Part shown: in pieces, positions 8,201 to 16,938 of the stretch
Layout: the number at the start of each line of letters is the position of its first letter
Position numbering within the stretch: the stretch's first letter is position 1
Translations under genes and position numbers: made by a program
Notes under the pieces: generated by a model
The model's database searches: none
Seen by the model: only the letters and a program-made list of their open reading frames with translations
Told to the model about the DNA's origin: nothing
Origin: Lachnospiraceae bacterium
Lineage (GTDB): Bacteria; Bacillota; Clostridia; Lachnospirales; Lachnospiraceae
Assembly: GCA_017526745.1 (NCBI GenBank)
Contig: JAFXQX010000031.1
Span: 1 to 64,000, forward strand
DNA: 64,000 nt
Direction of reading: 5' to 3'

Positions 8201-10229
8201 CTTCTTTCCTTTCTGTAGGCGCTTCTATGGACATATTGTTTCCGGGCTTACCCTTGCATTTGTACATCTGCCGGTCAGCACGGCTGTATATTTCGTCGAA
8301 AGTGCTCGTGATCACGCCATCCACCGACTCAACCGCAACGGCTCCAAGGCTGATCGTTATCGTTCCTTTCGGTATGTTCGGAAGGTCTATCCTCGCAATG
8401 TTCTCAAACAGCCTTGCGATCCTGATCTTTGCAAGATCAAAAGTATTGACGCCTCTCATGTATATCGCAAATTCGTCGCCGCCAAGCCGCATGAATATGT
8501 CTTCCGCACGGAAGCTCGAACGCAGTGCGGAAGATACGGCAACGAGCGTATCATCACCCGTCTGATGCCCGTATGTATCATTGATCGTCTTGAAATCATT
8601 AACATCAAACAGGCAGAATATACCTCCGACGCCCTCGCTCATCAGAAGCTTTATCTGGGATTCCCCGCACCTTCTGTTTGCTATGCCGCACAGTTCATCT
8701 GTCTCGGACAGCGTACGGAGTTTATCCTCCAGAAGCTTTCCTTCGGTTATATCCGTAAAGCAGGTGATCATCACCTTCGTCCCGTCAAGAAGATCCACCC
8801 TCTTAACGTCCGTCATCAGATACTGTATATCCTTGTCATTATTCTCATCATAAAGGACTGTCTCATATGAGAATTCTCCGCCGTTTTCCTCAATTTCAAG
8901 GAAGTTGTTCTTGACCTCTTCGGGTGTTCTGATCGGCGTATCCTTCCACAGTTCAAAGACGTCCATTCCGATAGGATCCGTCCCTTCCATTCCGAATATC
9001 CGAAGGGCTGCATCATTTGCGAGCATGATCTTACGATCCGATGATGCCACTATTGCGGTTGACTCCATCTTCATCAGCTCGGCATATACCGCATTCTTGT
9101 TCTGATATGCCCTGGCCAGTGCTTCTTCAAACTCAAGCTCTTTACGTTTCGATTCATCGATCGACTGTATCGCAAGAACGACCTTCATAAGGTTTCTGGC
9201 CTGGTCACGCTGGGCTGCTATATAGCTTGCAACACACCAGCCCAGATTGACGGAGCGGTATTGCCGGCTGATAGTCCGTCGGTTTTCCATCCTCTCCGGA
9301 AGAAGATCGATATCGACAAAATCGAGCATCGCATCCCGGTCATCGGGGCAGGTCACTTCGCCAAATACTTTTAGTATGTTATCTCTTATCGGGGTTTCCG
9401 GCTCGATCATGTTCCTGATGTAGTTGGATGATTTGACGGTGGTCACACCGTTATTCTCAAGATCCAGAAGGATAACTGCCACAAATCCGTCGGAAAGCGC
9501 CTCGAGAGAGCGGTACGTATCCTTGGATACAGTCTCATACATAAGAGCGCGCTTATGCTTGTCAACGACCATCATGCCGTTGAAGACGACTGCTGCGGAA
9601 AACATAAGTCCGAGAGACGAATAAGGTGCTTCGGGATGATAATACTGAAGTATGCCGAACCCTGCCGGGATCACCGCACACTTAAACACGAGAAGGATGT
9701 ATTTTATATCGAGTTCTTTGAAATGCCTGATCACAAAATATGCGATCTTGAACAGGGGGATGATGAAATACCCGTACTGTATATAGAACATGTACTTTCT
9801 GTACGGACCGGCGGAGTATGCTCCATCCGGGCTGATAACAAACACGGTGCTTCCGAAGATCTGCGTGACCATGATGGCTACGGCTATGACAAGAGGTATG
9901 GTCTGCAGTATCATGACCATGCGGCTTTCCCTGAACCCGAAATAGCTCGTCAGGAAGATGCACCAGCACGCAACCGTAAAGATGATGTACAGATTGATGA
10001 CAAATGAAATGACATAAAACAAGATCCTGCCGGGATAGATTGTCTTCGTATACATCAGTCCCCATACGCAGTCGATCATATTACATATGATATAATTGAC
10101 AAGGAGAAACGCAAAATACCTCCTTATCACACTGTCTTTTTCATATATGATGCTGTTGCAGCGAAATATCGAAATGCTCACGAGCGCACATACGAGCGCG
10201 GTTGCGGCATACATGTTTCCCGGATTCAT
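8187..10229 (-). CDS. Membrane PAS-GGDEF diguanylate cyclase
   Basis: This protein has 680 residues. Residues 1-225 contain seven or so hydrophobic segments (for example YFAFLLVNYIICNMIDCVWG and IIFTVACWCIFLTSYFG), resembling 7TM input domains. A linker follows, then a PAS domain around 375-490 (ESTAIVASSDRKIMLAND... and a PAC-like DVKRVDLLDG). The GGDEF domain begins ETDELCGIANRR and carries RLGGDEFAIYM. RAED sits at the inhibitory-site spacing (RxxD, five residues before GGDEF), so product inhibition is likely. There is no EAL domain. The gene follows the glycosyltransferase at 10233 after three bases and overlaps the radical SAM gene, so it probably sits mid-operon. It should couple an envelope or redox signal to c-di-GMP. 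Confidence 0.88.
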   Translation of the reverse strand: MNPGNMYAATALVCALVSISIFRCNSIIYEKDSVIRRYFAFLLVNYIICNMIDCVWGLMYTKTIYPGRILFYVISFVINLYIIFTVACWCIFLTSYFGFRESRMVMILQTIPLVIAVAIMVTQIFGSTVFVISPDGAYSAGPYRKYMFYIQYGYFIIPLFKIAYFVIRHFKELDIKYILLVFKCAVIPAGFGILQYYHPEAPYSSLGLMFSAAVVFNGMMVVDKHKRALMYETVSKDTYRSLEALSDGFVAVILLDLENNGVTTVKSSNYIRNMIEPETPIRDNILKVFGEVTCPDDRDAMLDFVDIDLLPERMENRRTISRQYRSVNLGWCVASYIAAQRDQARNLMKVVLAIQSIDESKRKELEFEEALARAYQNKNAVYAELMKMESTAIVASSDRKIMLANDAALRIFGMEGTDPIGMDVFELWKDTPIRTPEEVKNNFLEIEENGGEFSYETVLYDENNDKDIQYLMTDVKRVDLLDGTKVMITCFTDITEGKLLEDKLRTLSETDELCGIANRRCGESQIKLLMSEGVGGIFCLFDVNDFKTINDTYGHQTGDDTLVAVSSALRSSFRAEDIFMRLGGDEFAIYMRGVNTFDLAKIRIARLFENIARIDLPNIPKGTITISLGAVAVESVDGVITSTFDEIYSRADRQMYKCKGKPGNNMSIEAPTERKEDEKS

Positions 10230-10232
10230 AAC

Positions 10233-11075
10233 TTAGTACCCTGATTTTCTCAAACCAAACCACGGCGGAACATCCGCCTTTATCATGCGTCCTCTCGATC
10301 TTATCTGTGCGATCCTTATCATCTTCTTTATGACCGGAAGATGATCCATCACAAACTGTTTGACCAGAAGGATAATTTCTTTTACATACTTTGCCGCACC
10401 GGAATCTTTCGGCCTTTTGTGTGCCTCAAGGATCCTTGCGCTCTCCGAAAGCGTATCATGAAAGTTTACCGATGACAGGCCGTCCGCGGTCGTGATACAC
10501 ACTATCGCTCCGATATCCGAAAACTTCTCTTTCAGATCATACGCCGTAAGGAGAAAATCATAATCCGCGCTGTACCGGTACCCAAGGTCAAATGGATGTT
10601 CCCTTACAAAAGATGTTTTTGCAAACACCGACTGGTGTGAGAACGGCATCCTTTCCCCAATGTCCGCAAGGGACTTTGTAAACAGATGAAACAATCCGTA
10701 TTCATATACCGCACAGTCACCGTACAGTATCGTGGCTCCGGCTGCGGATGCGGCTCTTGAAAGAACGCTCTTATCATAAAAGCAGTCGCCCGCATTCATG
10801 AAGTTAACATACTCTCCTTCGGCAGATGCCGCCGCCTTGTTCATCGCATCATACAGGCCCGTATCGTCTTCCCTGCGATAGACGAACTTAATGCCCTTTT
10901 TCGCAAACTTTTCCCTATATGATCCGACAAGACGCATCGTATCATCCGTCGAATTCTTATCCTGAATGATATATTCGTAATCCCTGTAGTCCTGCGCCAG
11001 TACGGACTCTATCGTTACCGGAAGATCGGATGCCGCATTATAGCAGACCGTGATCACGCTGAACATCTTATCCAT
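10233..11075 (-). CDS. Family 2 glycosyltransferase
   Basis: This is a GT-A fold enzyme of 280 residues. FSVITVCYNAASDLPVTIESVL opens the nucleotide-binding fold. IIQDKNSTDDT replaces the usual DDGSxD. GLYDAMNKAAASAEGEY and NAGDCFYD (in place of DxDD) are as in WcaA/WcaE-type colanic-acid enzymes. YSADYDFLL lies in the acceptor half. No membrane segment is seen, but the basic, amphipathic C-terminus may touch the membrane. It is the last of four glycosyltransferases in a row. Sugar and acceptor are not readable. An AAGGTGAG site precedes the ATG. Confidence 0.88.
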   Translation of the reverse strand: MDKMFSVITVCYNAASDLPVTIESVLAQDYRDYEYIIQDKNSTDDTMRLVGSYREKFAKKGIKFVYRREDDTGLYDAMNKAAASAEGEYVNFMNAGDCFYDKSVLSRAASAAGATILYGDCAVYEYGLFHLFTKSLADIGERMPFSHQSVFAKTSFVREHPFDLGYRYSADYDFLLTAYDLKEKFSDIGAIVCITTADGLSSVNFHDTLSESARILEAHKRPKDSGAAKYVKEIILLVKQFVMDHLPVIKKMIRIAQIRSRGRMIKADVPPWFGLRKSGY

Positions 11076-11079
11076 CGTC

Positions 11080-12114
11080 TCACCTTATGAACAGGTAGTA
11101 CACTCTTGCAAAAGCTTTAAGCGTGTGTGTCTTTACCAGTCTTACAAACAGCCAGACACCTGCTCGGTGCCGCCACTGAAGTTCCATCTCGCGAAAGATC
11201 CCGACATGGGGATTGTGATAGTATCCGGGCAGATTTTCGGGAATGAGCTTTTGTGCATAGTCACACAGCTCATTTATAAGTGCGCCGCTGTACTTGCATC
11301 CCTTGTATTTGTGGAGTGCGAACTGCATATGTTCACGGTTTCCGAGGAATATAAAATATGTGATGAAGCTCAGCACCGTAAACTCAAAAACGTGATAGTC
11401 GTTTACCTCATCCCTGTGATCGTTCACATACGAGATCGCTTCGGCAAGCGCATCGTAAGGTATCTTGTCGCTTGTTATGGTCGCCGCCGTGGAGCTTCCG
11501 GAATGAACCACCTGGTAATGCCTGGTGATGGGAAGTATCACAAGGTTTTTGCATAAGAACAGCGCCATCAGATTGAAGGGATTATCCTCATATTTCTTGC
11601 CGGGCGCAAACCTGATGTTATGCCTGTCGAGAAAATCCCTGCGGTACAGTTTTCCGTGGGGAGACAGCCTTCTTAAGGCATAGTTGGGAAAACGGTCCAC
11701 GGGATAGTTCAGATTCTCGATAACGACTCCGTTCTCATCGACATAGTGCGATCCGGACAATACGACCTCACTGTCATTCTCCCTTGCCGCAGTGATAAGG
11801 GGCAGGAGATAATCGACTTCCGCATAATCATCACTGTCCCAGAACAGGATGTATTCACCTTTTGCAGCGTCAAGCGCCAGATTTCTCGCGGTTGACTGTC
11901 CTCCGTTCTCCTTGTGGAATACTCTTATTATGTCGGGGTACTTTGCCGCATAATCATCAAGAAGCGCCGGTGTGTCATCGGTGCTTCCGTCATCGACCAT
12001 CAGTATCTCATAGTCGGAAAATGTCTGGGCAAAGATACTGTCCATGGTCTTCTTCAGATATTGGACCGTGTTGTAACACGGCATCACGATGGAAATTGCG
12101 GGATCTTTAGCCAT
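11080..12114 (-). CDS. Family 2 glycosyltransferase
   Basis: This enzyme has 344 residues. The motifs are ISIVMPCYNTVQYLKKTMDSI, VDDGSTDDTPALLDD, ENGGQSTARNLALDAAKGEY and FWDSDDYAE (the DxD metal site). ITRHYQVVHSGSS in the middle and a largely helical C-terminal third are common to polysaccharide-cluster GT2 enzymes. The protein appears soluble. Its start overlaps the previous glycosyltransferase gene by 8 bases and the next gene follows within 5 bases, so it is cotranscribed. The donor and acceptor are unknown. Confidence 0.9.
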   Translation of the reverse strand: MAKDPAISIVMPCYNTVQYLKKTMDSIFAQTFSDYEILMVDDGSTDDTPALLDDYAAKYPDIIRVFHKENGGQSTARNLALDAAKGEYILFWDSDDYAEVDYLLPLITAARENDSEVVLSGSHYVDENGVVIENLNYPVDRFPNYALRRLSPHGKLYRRDFLDRHNIRFAPGKKYEDNPFNLMALFLCKNLVILPITRHYQVVHSGSSTAATITSDKIPYDALAEAISYVNDHRDEVNDYHVFEFTVLSFITYFIFLGNREHMQFALHKYKGCKYSGALINELCDYAQKLIPENLPGYYHNPHVGIFREMELQWRHRAGVWLFVRLVKTHTLKAFARVYYLFIR

Positions 12115-13174
12115 TATGGTCTTCTACCGTCCTGTATGTTTTGTAAAATAGTGCGAGTGTGTAAAACATCCCATGCTTTATGAGAAAGAGCGGGATCTTT
12201 CTGGCAAACGTCAGATGATCCGTGCGAAGGTTTTCAAATGCTTCCACATATGGCTCTTCCGCAGACTTTTGTTTAAGCTTTGCTATCCGATCAGTCAGCC
12301 TGTCCGGATTGTTCGGATTAAGATAATCCATGTCCATGCTCTCAAGGAAAAAGAACATGCATCTCATGTAGTATACCTGCATGAACAGGTCGGACTTGCC
12401 TTCTTTTATCAGATAGGATCTTATGGCATCAAGGGATGCCGTAAAAACGTTTATCCCGTCAGGCCTGTAAACATACGATGCCGAAGTTTCGACCTGCCTG
12501 TATATATAGTAAAACCTGTGCAGGCTTCCGATGTTTGTCGCACGATCGAATACCCTGAAGTTAAACTCCATGTCCTCCGCCCGCTTCAGGCCCGGTATAT
12601 ACCGAAGGCCCTTCTCCTTAAGAAACGATACCCTGTAGAGCTTGGCGCAAGCGGATCCGGCTGCATCTGTCGTTGCCGGAGGACAGTCGTAAAACGGGAG
12701 TATCCCGACCAGGGTCTTGTAACATACCTCTTCTTTTTGCTGCGGGGTAAAATGCGGGATATCTCTTGAGTACGATACGAACTCTTTTCTGCGAGATCCG
12801 TAGTCCCAGTACATTCCGAACATCAGCACGTCCAGGCTGCCCTCTTCGGCAAACTCCGTGATCCGTAAAAAACAGTCACCCTCTATCGTATCGTCGGAGT
12901 CGATAAAGGTCACATATTTCCCCCTGCATATATCCAGTCCCGCATTTCTTGCCGAGGCAACTCCGCCGTTTTCGCGGTGGATTATATGGACATCCATGCC
13001 TTTATAGTCATAATCATCGATAAAGCGCGCTATCCCGCTTTCGGCACCGTCATCAACGATGATCAGTTCCATCTCGGGATAATCCTGCGCTAGAATGCTG
13101 TCAAAACACTCAGCCAGATACTCTTTCCTGACGTTATATACCGGAACGATGACCGACAGCATTATATCAGCCAT
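12107..13174 (-). CDS. Family 2 glycosyltransferase
   Basis: This enzyme has 355 residues. LSVIVPVYNVRKEYLAECFDSI, VDDGAESG, ENGGVASARNAGLDICRGKY and TFIDSDDTIEGD give a complete GT-A donor site with the DxD motif. LKRAEDMEFNFRVFDRATNI and YIYRQVETSASY resemble the acceptor half of capsular and teichoic-acid GT2 enzymes. It lacks membrane segments. Its ATG lies three bases after the stop of the GtrB-like gene, and its end overlaps the following glycosyltransferase. It is probably part of a small surface-glycan module. Confidence 0.9.
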   Translation of the reverse strand: MADIMLSVIVPVYNVRKEYLAECFDSILAQDYPEMELIIVDDGAESGIARFIDDYDYKGMDVHIIHRENGGVASARNAGLDICRGKYVTFIDSDDTIEGDCFLRITEFAEEGSLDVLMFGMYWDYGSRRKEFVSYSRDIPHFTPQQKEEVCYKTLVGILPFYDCPPATTDAAGSACAKLYRVSFLKEKGLRYIPGLKRAEDMEFNFRVFDRATNIGSLHRFYYIYRQVETSASYVYRPDGINVFTASLDAIRSYLIKEGKSDLFMQVYYMRCMFFFLESMDMDYLNPNNPDRLTDRIAKLKQKSAEEPYVEAFENLRTDHLTFARKIPLFLIKHGMFYTLALFYKTYRTVEDHNG

Positions 13175-13177
13175 TTC

Positions 13178-14116
13178 CTATTCCTCTTCCCGGGCGATGA
13201 ATATGGGTCTGTTCTTGGTCTCAAGGTAGGTCTTGCCCAGATATGCCCCGACTATCCCGGTGCACAGAAGCTGTGTTCCTGCAAAGAAAACTATGATACA
13301 TATCATCGAAGGCCAGCCGCTTGTCGGGTCCCCAAACAGGAGTGTTCTGATAATTACAAAAATGATCAGCAAAAATGCCATGATCGTAACGATAAAGCCG
13401 AGGCTGATTACAAACGAAAGCGGTGCCGTGGAAAATCCGAGGATCGCCTCAAAAGAGTACCTGAACAGTCCGAAGAACGACCACTTGCTCTCTCCCGCTA
13501 TCCTTTCAACATTCTCGAATTCTATCCATTTCGTATTGAATCCTACCCAGCTGTATATTCCCTTGGTGAACCGGTTGTTCTCGCCAAGCTCCAGTATCGC
13601 ATCGGCCATCTTGCGCGTCATGACGCGGTAATCTCTTGCGCCGTCCACGAACTCGATATCGCTTATCCTGTTCATGAGCCTGTAGAACATTCTCGCAAAC
13701 CACGATCTGATCTTCGGCTCGCCGCGTCTTGTCACGCGCCTTGTTGCGGCAGAATCATACCCTTCGTCGGCAACGGCGGCAAACATTTCCGGCAGAAGAT
13801 CCGGCGGATCCTGAAGGTCGACATCCATGCAGACAAGCCAGTCGCCCGCTGCCTTTGAAAGGCCGGCATACAATGCAGCCTCTTTTCCGAAGTTTCTCGA
13901 AAACGAAATGTAATGGATTCTGTTATCGCCTTTTCTTAAAGATCTGATGACATCCACGGTCTTATCCTTTGATCCGTCATCAATAAAGATATACTCAAAC
14001 GAAAGGCCGGGATAACTGTCTGCAAATCTCTCCTCGACCTTCTTCATCTCTTCATAGAAGAACGGTATGGCTGCTTCTTCGTTCAAGCACGGGACTATAA
14101 CCGATAACAGGCTCAT
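13178..14116 (-). CDS. GtrB/DPM1-type polyprenyl-phosphate glycosyltransferase
   Basis: This protein has 312 residues. The N-terminal GT2 domain has LSVIVPCLNEEAAIPFFY, IDDGSKDKTVDV, SRNFGKEAALYAGLS and MDVDLQDPPDLLPEM, the last being characteristic of bactoprenol glucosyltransferases and dolichol-phosphate-mannose synthases. Residues 235-310 have two membrane helices (FVISLGFIVTIMAFLLIIFV and MICIIVFFAGTQLLCTGI) and the YLGKTYLETKNRP end typical of GtrB/CsbB. It should load a hexose onto undecaprenyl phosphate at the inner face of the membrane. The ATG overlaps the trhP stop (ATGA). No GtrA flippase is seen in the window; the large membrane protein at 21.4-23.0 kb could use such a lipid-linked sugar. 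Confidence 0.9.
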   Translation of the reverse strand: MSLLSVIVPCLNEEAAIPFFYEEMKKVEERFADSYPGLSFEYIFIDDGSKDKTVDVIRSLRKGDNRIHYISFSRNFGKEAALYAGLSKAAGDWLVCMDVDLQDPPDLLPEMFAAVADEGYDSAATRRVTRRGEPKIRSWFARMFYRLMNRISDIEFVDGARDYRVMTRKMADAILELGENNRFTKGIYSWVGFNTKWIEFENVERIAGESKWSFFGLFRYSFEAILGFSTAPLSFVISLGFIVTIMAFLLIIFVIIRTLLFGDPTSGWPSMICIIVFFAGTQLLCTGIVGAYLGKTYLETKNRPIFIAREEE

Positions 14117-15372
14117 TGTCTCTCCTTTTTTCCGGGTGCGGGGTCCATCCGCATAAGGTCACCCGCTTCGGCACCGGCCTCATCAACCGTGATATACAGA
14201 GGCTGACACGCATGCGGTGCGCTTTCCTGGCTGACCCCGTCCAGGCTTTCTATCTTCTTAACGGCGGTCACGATATTTCGTCCGTCAGCTTTCATTATCT
14301 CTATCGTATCACCTGTGCAGAATTTGTTCTTCTGCGTGATCTTTATCCTACCGTCGGGCAGTACTTCCTCTATGATCCCGAGGAAAACGCTGTCGACAAC
14401 ATATGTACTGTTGTCATATATCTGCGCATCCTCATCGGGCCTGCCGAAATAGAATCCGGTCGTGAACTGTCTGTATGTACACTTGCCGATCTCGGATCTG
14501 TACCATTCAAGGTTGTTCTCATAGAGCTTCGGATCCGTAAAGTAATCGTCGATCGCCCTTCTGTAAGTTCTTGCAACGGTCGCAACATACAGAGCCGTCT
14601 TCATCCTGCCTTCGATCTTAAAGCTTGCTATCCCGGCACCGGTAAGCTCCGGGATATGCTCTATCATGCACAGATCCTTGGAGTTGAATATAAATGTTCC
14701 CCTGTCGTTCTCTTTTACGGGAAAGAACTGTCCGGGACGCTTTTCTTCCGAAACGGCATATTTCCACCGGCACGGATGCGTGCACTCGCCGAGGTTCGCA
14801 CTTCTTCCGGTCATATATGCCGACAGCAGGCATCGTCCCGAATATGAGATGCACATCGCTCCGTGAACGAAGCATTCTATCTGCATGCCATCATCAAGCT
14901 CTTCTCTTATCTGTCTGATCTCGGAAAGCGACAGTTCCCTTGCGCACACCACCCTCGTTGCGCCAAGCCTGCGCCAGAAGGCAAAAGTCATGTGATTGCA
15001 GTTATTTGCCTGGGTGCTTATGTGCACCGGTATCTCGGGGCACACCTTCTGCTCGATGTCAAACAGTCCGGGATCCGCTATAAGGATCGCATCGGGTGAC
15101 AGCTCCTTTAACTCGGAAAAATACCTCTCTGCTTCATCAAGGTCCGATTCATGCGCAAGGATATTTGCGGTAACGTATACCTTGACCCCTCTGTCGTGCG
15201 AATACTTAATGCCCTCGGCCATCTCATCGTACGAAAAATTCTTTGCCTTCGCCCTGAGACTGAAGGCCCTGCCTCCGAGATAAACGGCATCGGCGCCGTA
15301 TCTGACTGCCGTCTTCAATACTTCAAGACTTCCTGCCGGGAGCAGCAGCTCCGGTTTTGTGATCTTCTGCAT
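14113..15372 (-). CDS. trhP: U32 family tRNA U34 hydroxylation protein TrhP
   Basis: This is a peptidase-U32-family protein of 419 residues. PELLLPAGSLEVLKTAVRYGADAVYLG is the family start. ECFVHGAMCISYSGRCLLSAYMTGR...GECTHPCRW contains the U32 signature with four conserved cysteines thought to hold an iron-sulfur cluster. GIASFKIEGRMK and a C-terminal beta domain complete it. Members adjoining trmR/yrrM in Firmicutes (TrhP, formerly YrrN/YrrO) use prephenate to form 5-hydroxyuridine at tRNA position 34. Here the O-methyltransferase gene trmR is immediately upstream, which supports TrhP over a secreted collagenase. B. subtilis has two paralogues in tandem; only one is present here. Confidence 0.85.
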   Translation of the reverse strand: MQKITKPELLLPAGSLEVLKTAVRYGADAVYLGGRAFSLRAKAKNFSYDEMAEGIKYSHDRGVKVYVTANILAHESDLDEAERYFSELKELSPDAILIADPGLFDIEQKVCPEIPVHISTQANNCNHMTFAFWRRLGATRVVCARELSLSEIRQIREELDDGMQIECFVHGAMCISYSGRCLLSAYMTGRSANLGECTHPCRWKYAVSEEKRPGQFFPVKENDRGTFIFNSKDLCMIEHIPELTGAGIASFKIEGRMKTALYVATVARTYRRAIDDYFTDPKLYENNLEWYRSEIGKCTYRQFTTGFYFGRPDEDAQIYDNSTYVVDSVFLGIIEEVLPDGRIKITQKNKFCTGDTIEIMKADGRNIVTAVKKIESLDGVSQESAPHACQPLYITVDEAGAEAGDLMRMDPAPGKKERQ

Positions 15373-15378
15373 ATGGTC

Positions 15379-16029
15379 TTACCGTAGTGCGGAAAGCGTT
15401 ATTCCGTCTCCCGCGGGGATTATCGTTGTTACAAGATCCGGATCAGATGTCAGGGTGCGAAGGTACTCCCTCATCCTGGCATGTATCGTCCGGTCGCGCC
15501 GGCGTACGGCAAATCTGGACTGCACTATGTCGCCGTCAAACAGTACGTTATCCGATACAAGAACTCCGCCGGATGCGAGCATATCTTTACAAAGCGGAAG
15601 ATAGTTGATGTACTGTGCCTTTGCGGCATCGACAAATATCATGTCGTATTTTCTGCCTTCCGAGGAAAGCCTGTTTAAGACATCCATGGCATCGCCTTCG
15701 ATAAGGCTGATACTGCCCCGGCTGTCCGATCCTTCTATATTCTTTCTGGCGGTCGTTATGCGCTTTTCGTAGTTTTCTATCGTATCGATATGAACAGGCG
15801 CTGTGGCATTTTCCGCCATGAATATCGCGGAAAATCCGATGGCTGTTCCGATCTCGAGTATCCTTTCGGGTCTGTTTAGCGTCAGAAGAAAACGGATCAC
15901 GCTTCTGGCACTCGGCCTTATGATCGGAATATCCTCACTTTCTGCCTGATGCTCGATCGATAACAGATACTCGGAAAGGGGTGCGTCAAGAGATGCTATA
16001 TAGGCGGCTGTGCGCTCGTCCTCTATCAC
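15379..16029 (-). CDS. trmR: tRNA 5-hydroxyuridine O-methyltransferase
   Basis: This is a family-3 O-methyltransferase of 216 residues. ILEIGTAIGFSAIFMAE is the SAM-binding motif I, and MIFVDAAKAQYINYLPL carries the metal/acceptor Asp and Lys typical of the COMT-like family. In Bacillus the orthologue YrrM/TrmR methylates ho5U34 to mo5U34. The same neighbours (MltG-like gene before, trhP after) are conserved here. The start is GTG at 16029, overlapping the preceding stop by 4 bases, with AAGGTGG six bases upstream. The tRNA role is inferred from family and context. Confidence 0.85.
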   Translation of the reverse strand: MIEDERTAAYIASLDAPLSEYLLSIEHQAESEDIPIIRPSARSVIRFLLTLNRPERILEIGTAIGFSAIFMAENATAPVHIDTIENYEKRITTARKNIEGSDSRGSISLIEGDAMDVLNRLSSEGRKYDMIFVDAAKAQYINYLPLCKDMLASGGVLVSDNVLFDGDIVQSRFAVRRRDRTIHARMREYLRTLTSDPDLVTTIIPAGDGITLSALR

Positions 16030-16589
16030 TGTCCGCCACCTTCTTCGGTCTCTGCCTCGCCTTCGCCCTCTTCAAACGGATCGTGGACTTCCTCGTCCTC
16101 TCCTTCAACGCCTTCCCATTCACCTGAGGCCTTGTCGAGTGCCGATTCGCCTTCGGTAAGAGGCTCGGCAACTATCGCATCGTCAGCATTTTCCGCATCC
16201 TCTTCTTCGCCTTCGCCCTCACCTTCTTTTCTGCCTGCGATTATCGCAAACATATCTTCGGCAGTCATGGATGTGTTAAGAGTGTAGAATCCGGGCTGTA
16301 TATCATTATCATAAACGCTGCATTTCTTCTGCACGTAGAAAAGTTTGGGATCCCTTATCAGTCCCTTTTCTTCGAGCATGCGTCCGACATCCATCGTGGA
16401 GTCTCCCTGCACGATGGTGACCGCAACATCCCTTCCGGGTTCGGGGGACATGGCTTCTTCCGTAAATATCCTGAAACCGAAATCATACGCTTCCTTGCCT
16501 ATCTTGCCAACCATCAGTATCGCGATGGCAAGCAGGCAGGCCCTTATTATAAAGCCCATGAAACCGAGGGCCAGATTCTTAACATTCAT
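16026..16589 (-). CDS. MltG/YceG-like protein without catalytic domain
   Basis: This protein of 187 residues occupies the yrrL (mltG) position of the conserved Firmicutes operon. Residues 1-35 form a membrane anchor (FIIRACLLAIAILMVGKI). Residues 50-120 (VTIVQGDSTMDVGRMLEEKGLIRDPKLFY, then PGFYTLNTSMTAEDMFAII) match the LysM-like N-terminal part of MltG endolytic transglycosylases. The protein then ends in an acidic Glu/Gly/Ala tail. Full MltG is about 330-380 residues with a catalytic Glu in the missing C-terminal domain, so this cannot cleave glycan by the known mechanism. The frame runs straight into trmR with no sign of a recent frameshift, so it looks like an established short form. Confidence 0.78.
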   Translation of the reverse strand: MNVKNLALGFMGFIIRACLLAIAILMVGKIGKEAYDFGFRIFTEEAMSPEPGRDVAVTIVQGDSTMDVGRMLEEKGLIRDPKLFYVQKKCSVYDNDIQPGFYTLNTSMTAEDMFAIIAGRKEGEGEGEEEDAENADDAIVAEPLTEGESALDKASGEWEGVEGEDEEVHDPFEEGEGEAETEEGGGQ

Positions 16590-16602
16590 TTTGATTCCTC
16601 TG

Positions 16603-16938
16603 TCAGATCTCTATATCAACGTTCTCTATTATCCTCGCGAGCACTTCCTGGACCATTGTCACATACATCGCCTCAGCCCTTGAGTAATCGTAGACGGCAG
16701 TGTCCTCTACCAGTTCCTCATATTCATTCTGGAGCGATTCGGCATAGTCTCCGTTTTTCTGATCCTCGGGAAGTTCCATCAGCCTGCTCTGAAGTTCGCG
16801 TGCACGCTCGATGTTTTTCTTTTTGGCCGGATCCTGACGCACCGCTTTCTTTTGTGCCTCGTAGTCCCTGTATTCCGGTGTATCCTTTAATGCCGCTTTG
16901 ACGGCATCGGCACACTTTGCCAGTTTATCGTCTATCAT
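16603..16938 (-). CDS. YlbF/YmcA family protein
   Basis: This is a small helical cytoplasmic protein of 111 residues. The pattern of a short N-terminal helix, AALKDTPEYRDYEAQKKAVRQDP, a long charged coiled helix with RLMELPEDQKNGDY, and YSRAEAMYVTMVQEVLARI at the end matches the Com_YlbF family. In Bacillus, YlbF and YmcA form a complex that assists RNase Y in mRNA maturation and affects competence and biofilm formation. It starts four bases inside the end of the RNase J gene (ATGA overlap), a fitting partnership for RNA processing. Confidence 0.8.
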   Translation of the reverse strand: MIDDKLAKCADAVKAALKDTPEYRDYEAQKKAVRQDPAKKKNIERARELQSRLMELPEDQKNGDYAESLQNEYEELVEDTAVYDYSRAEAMYVTMVQEVLARIIENVDIEI

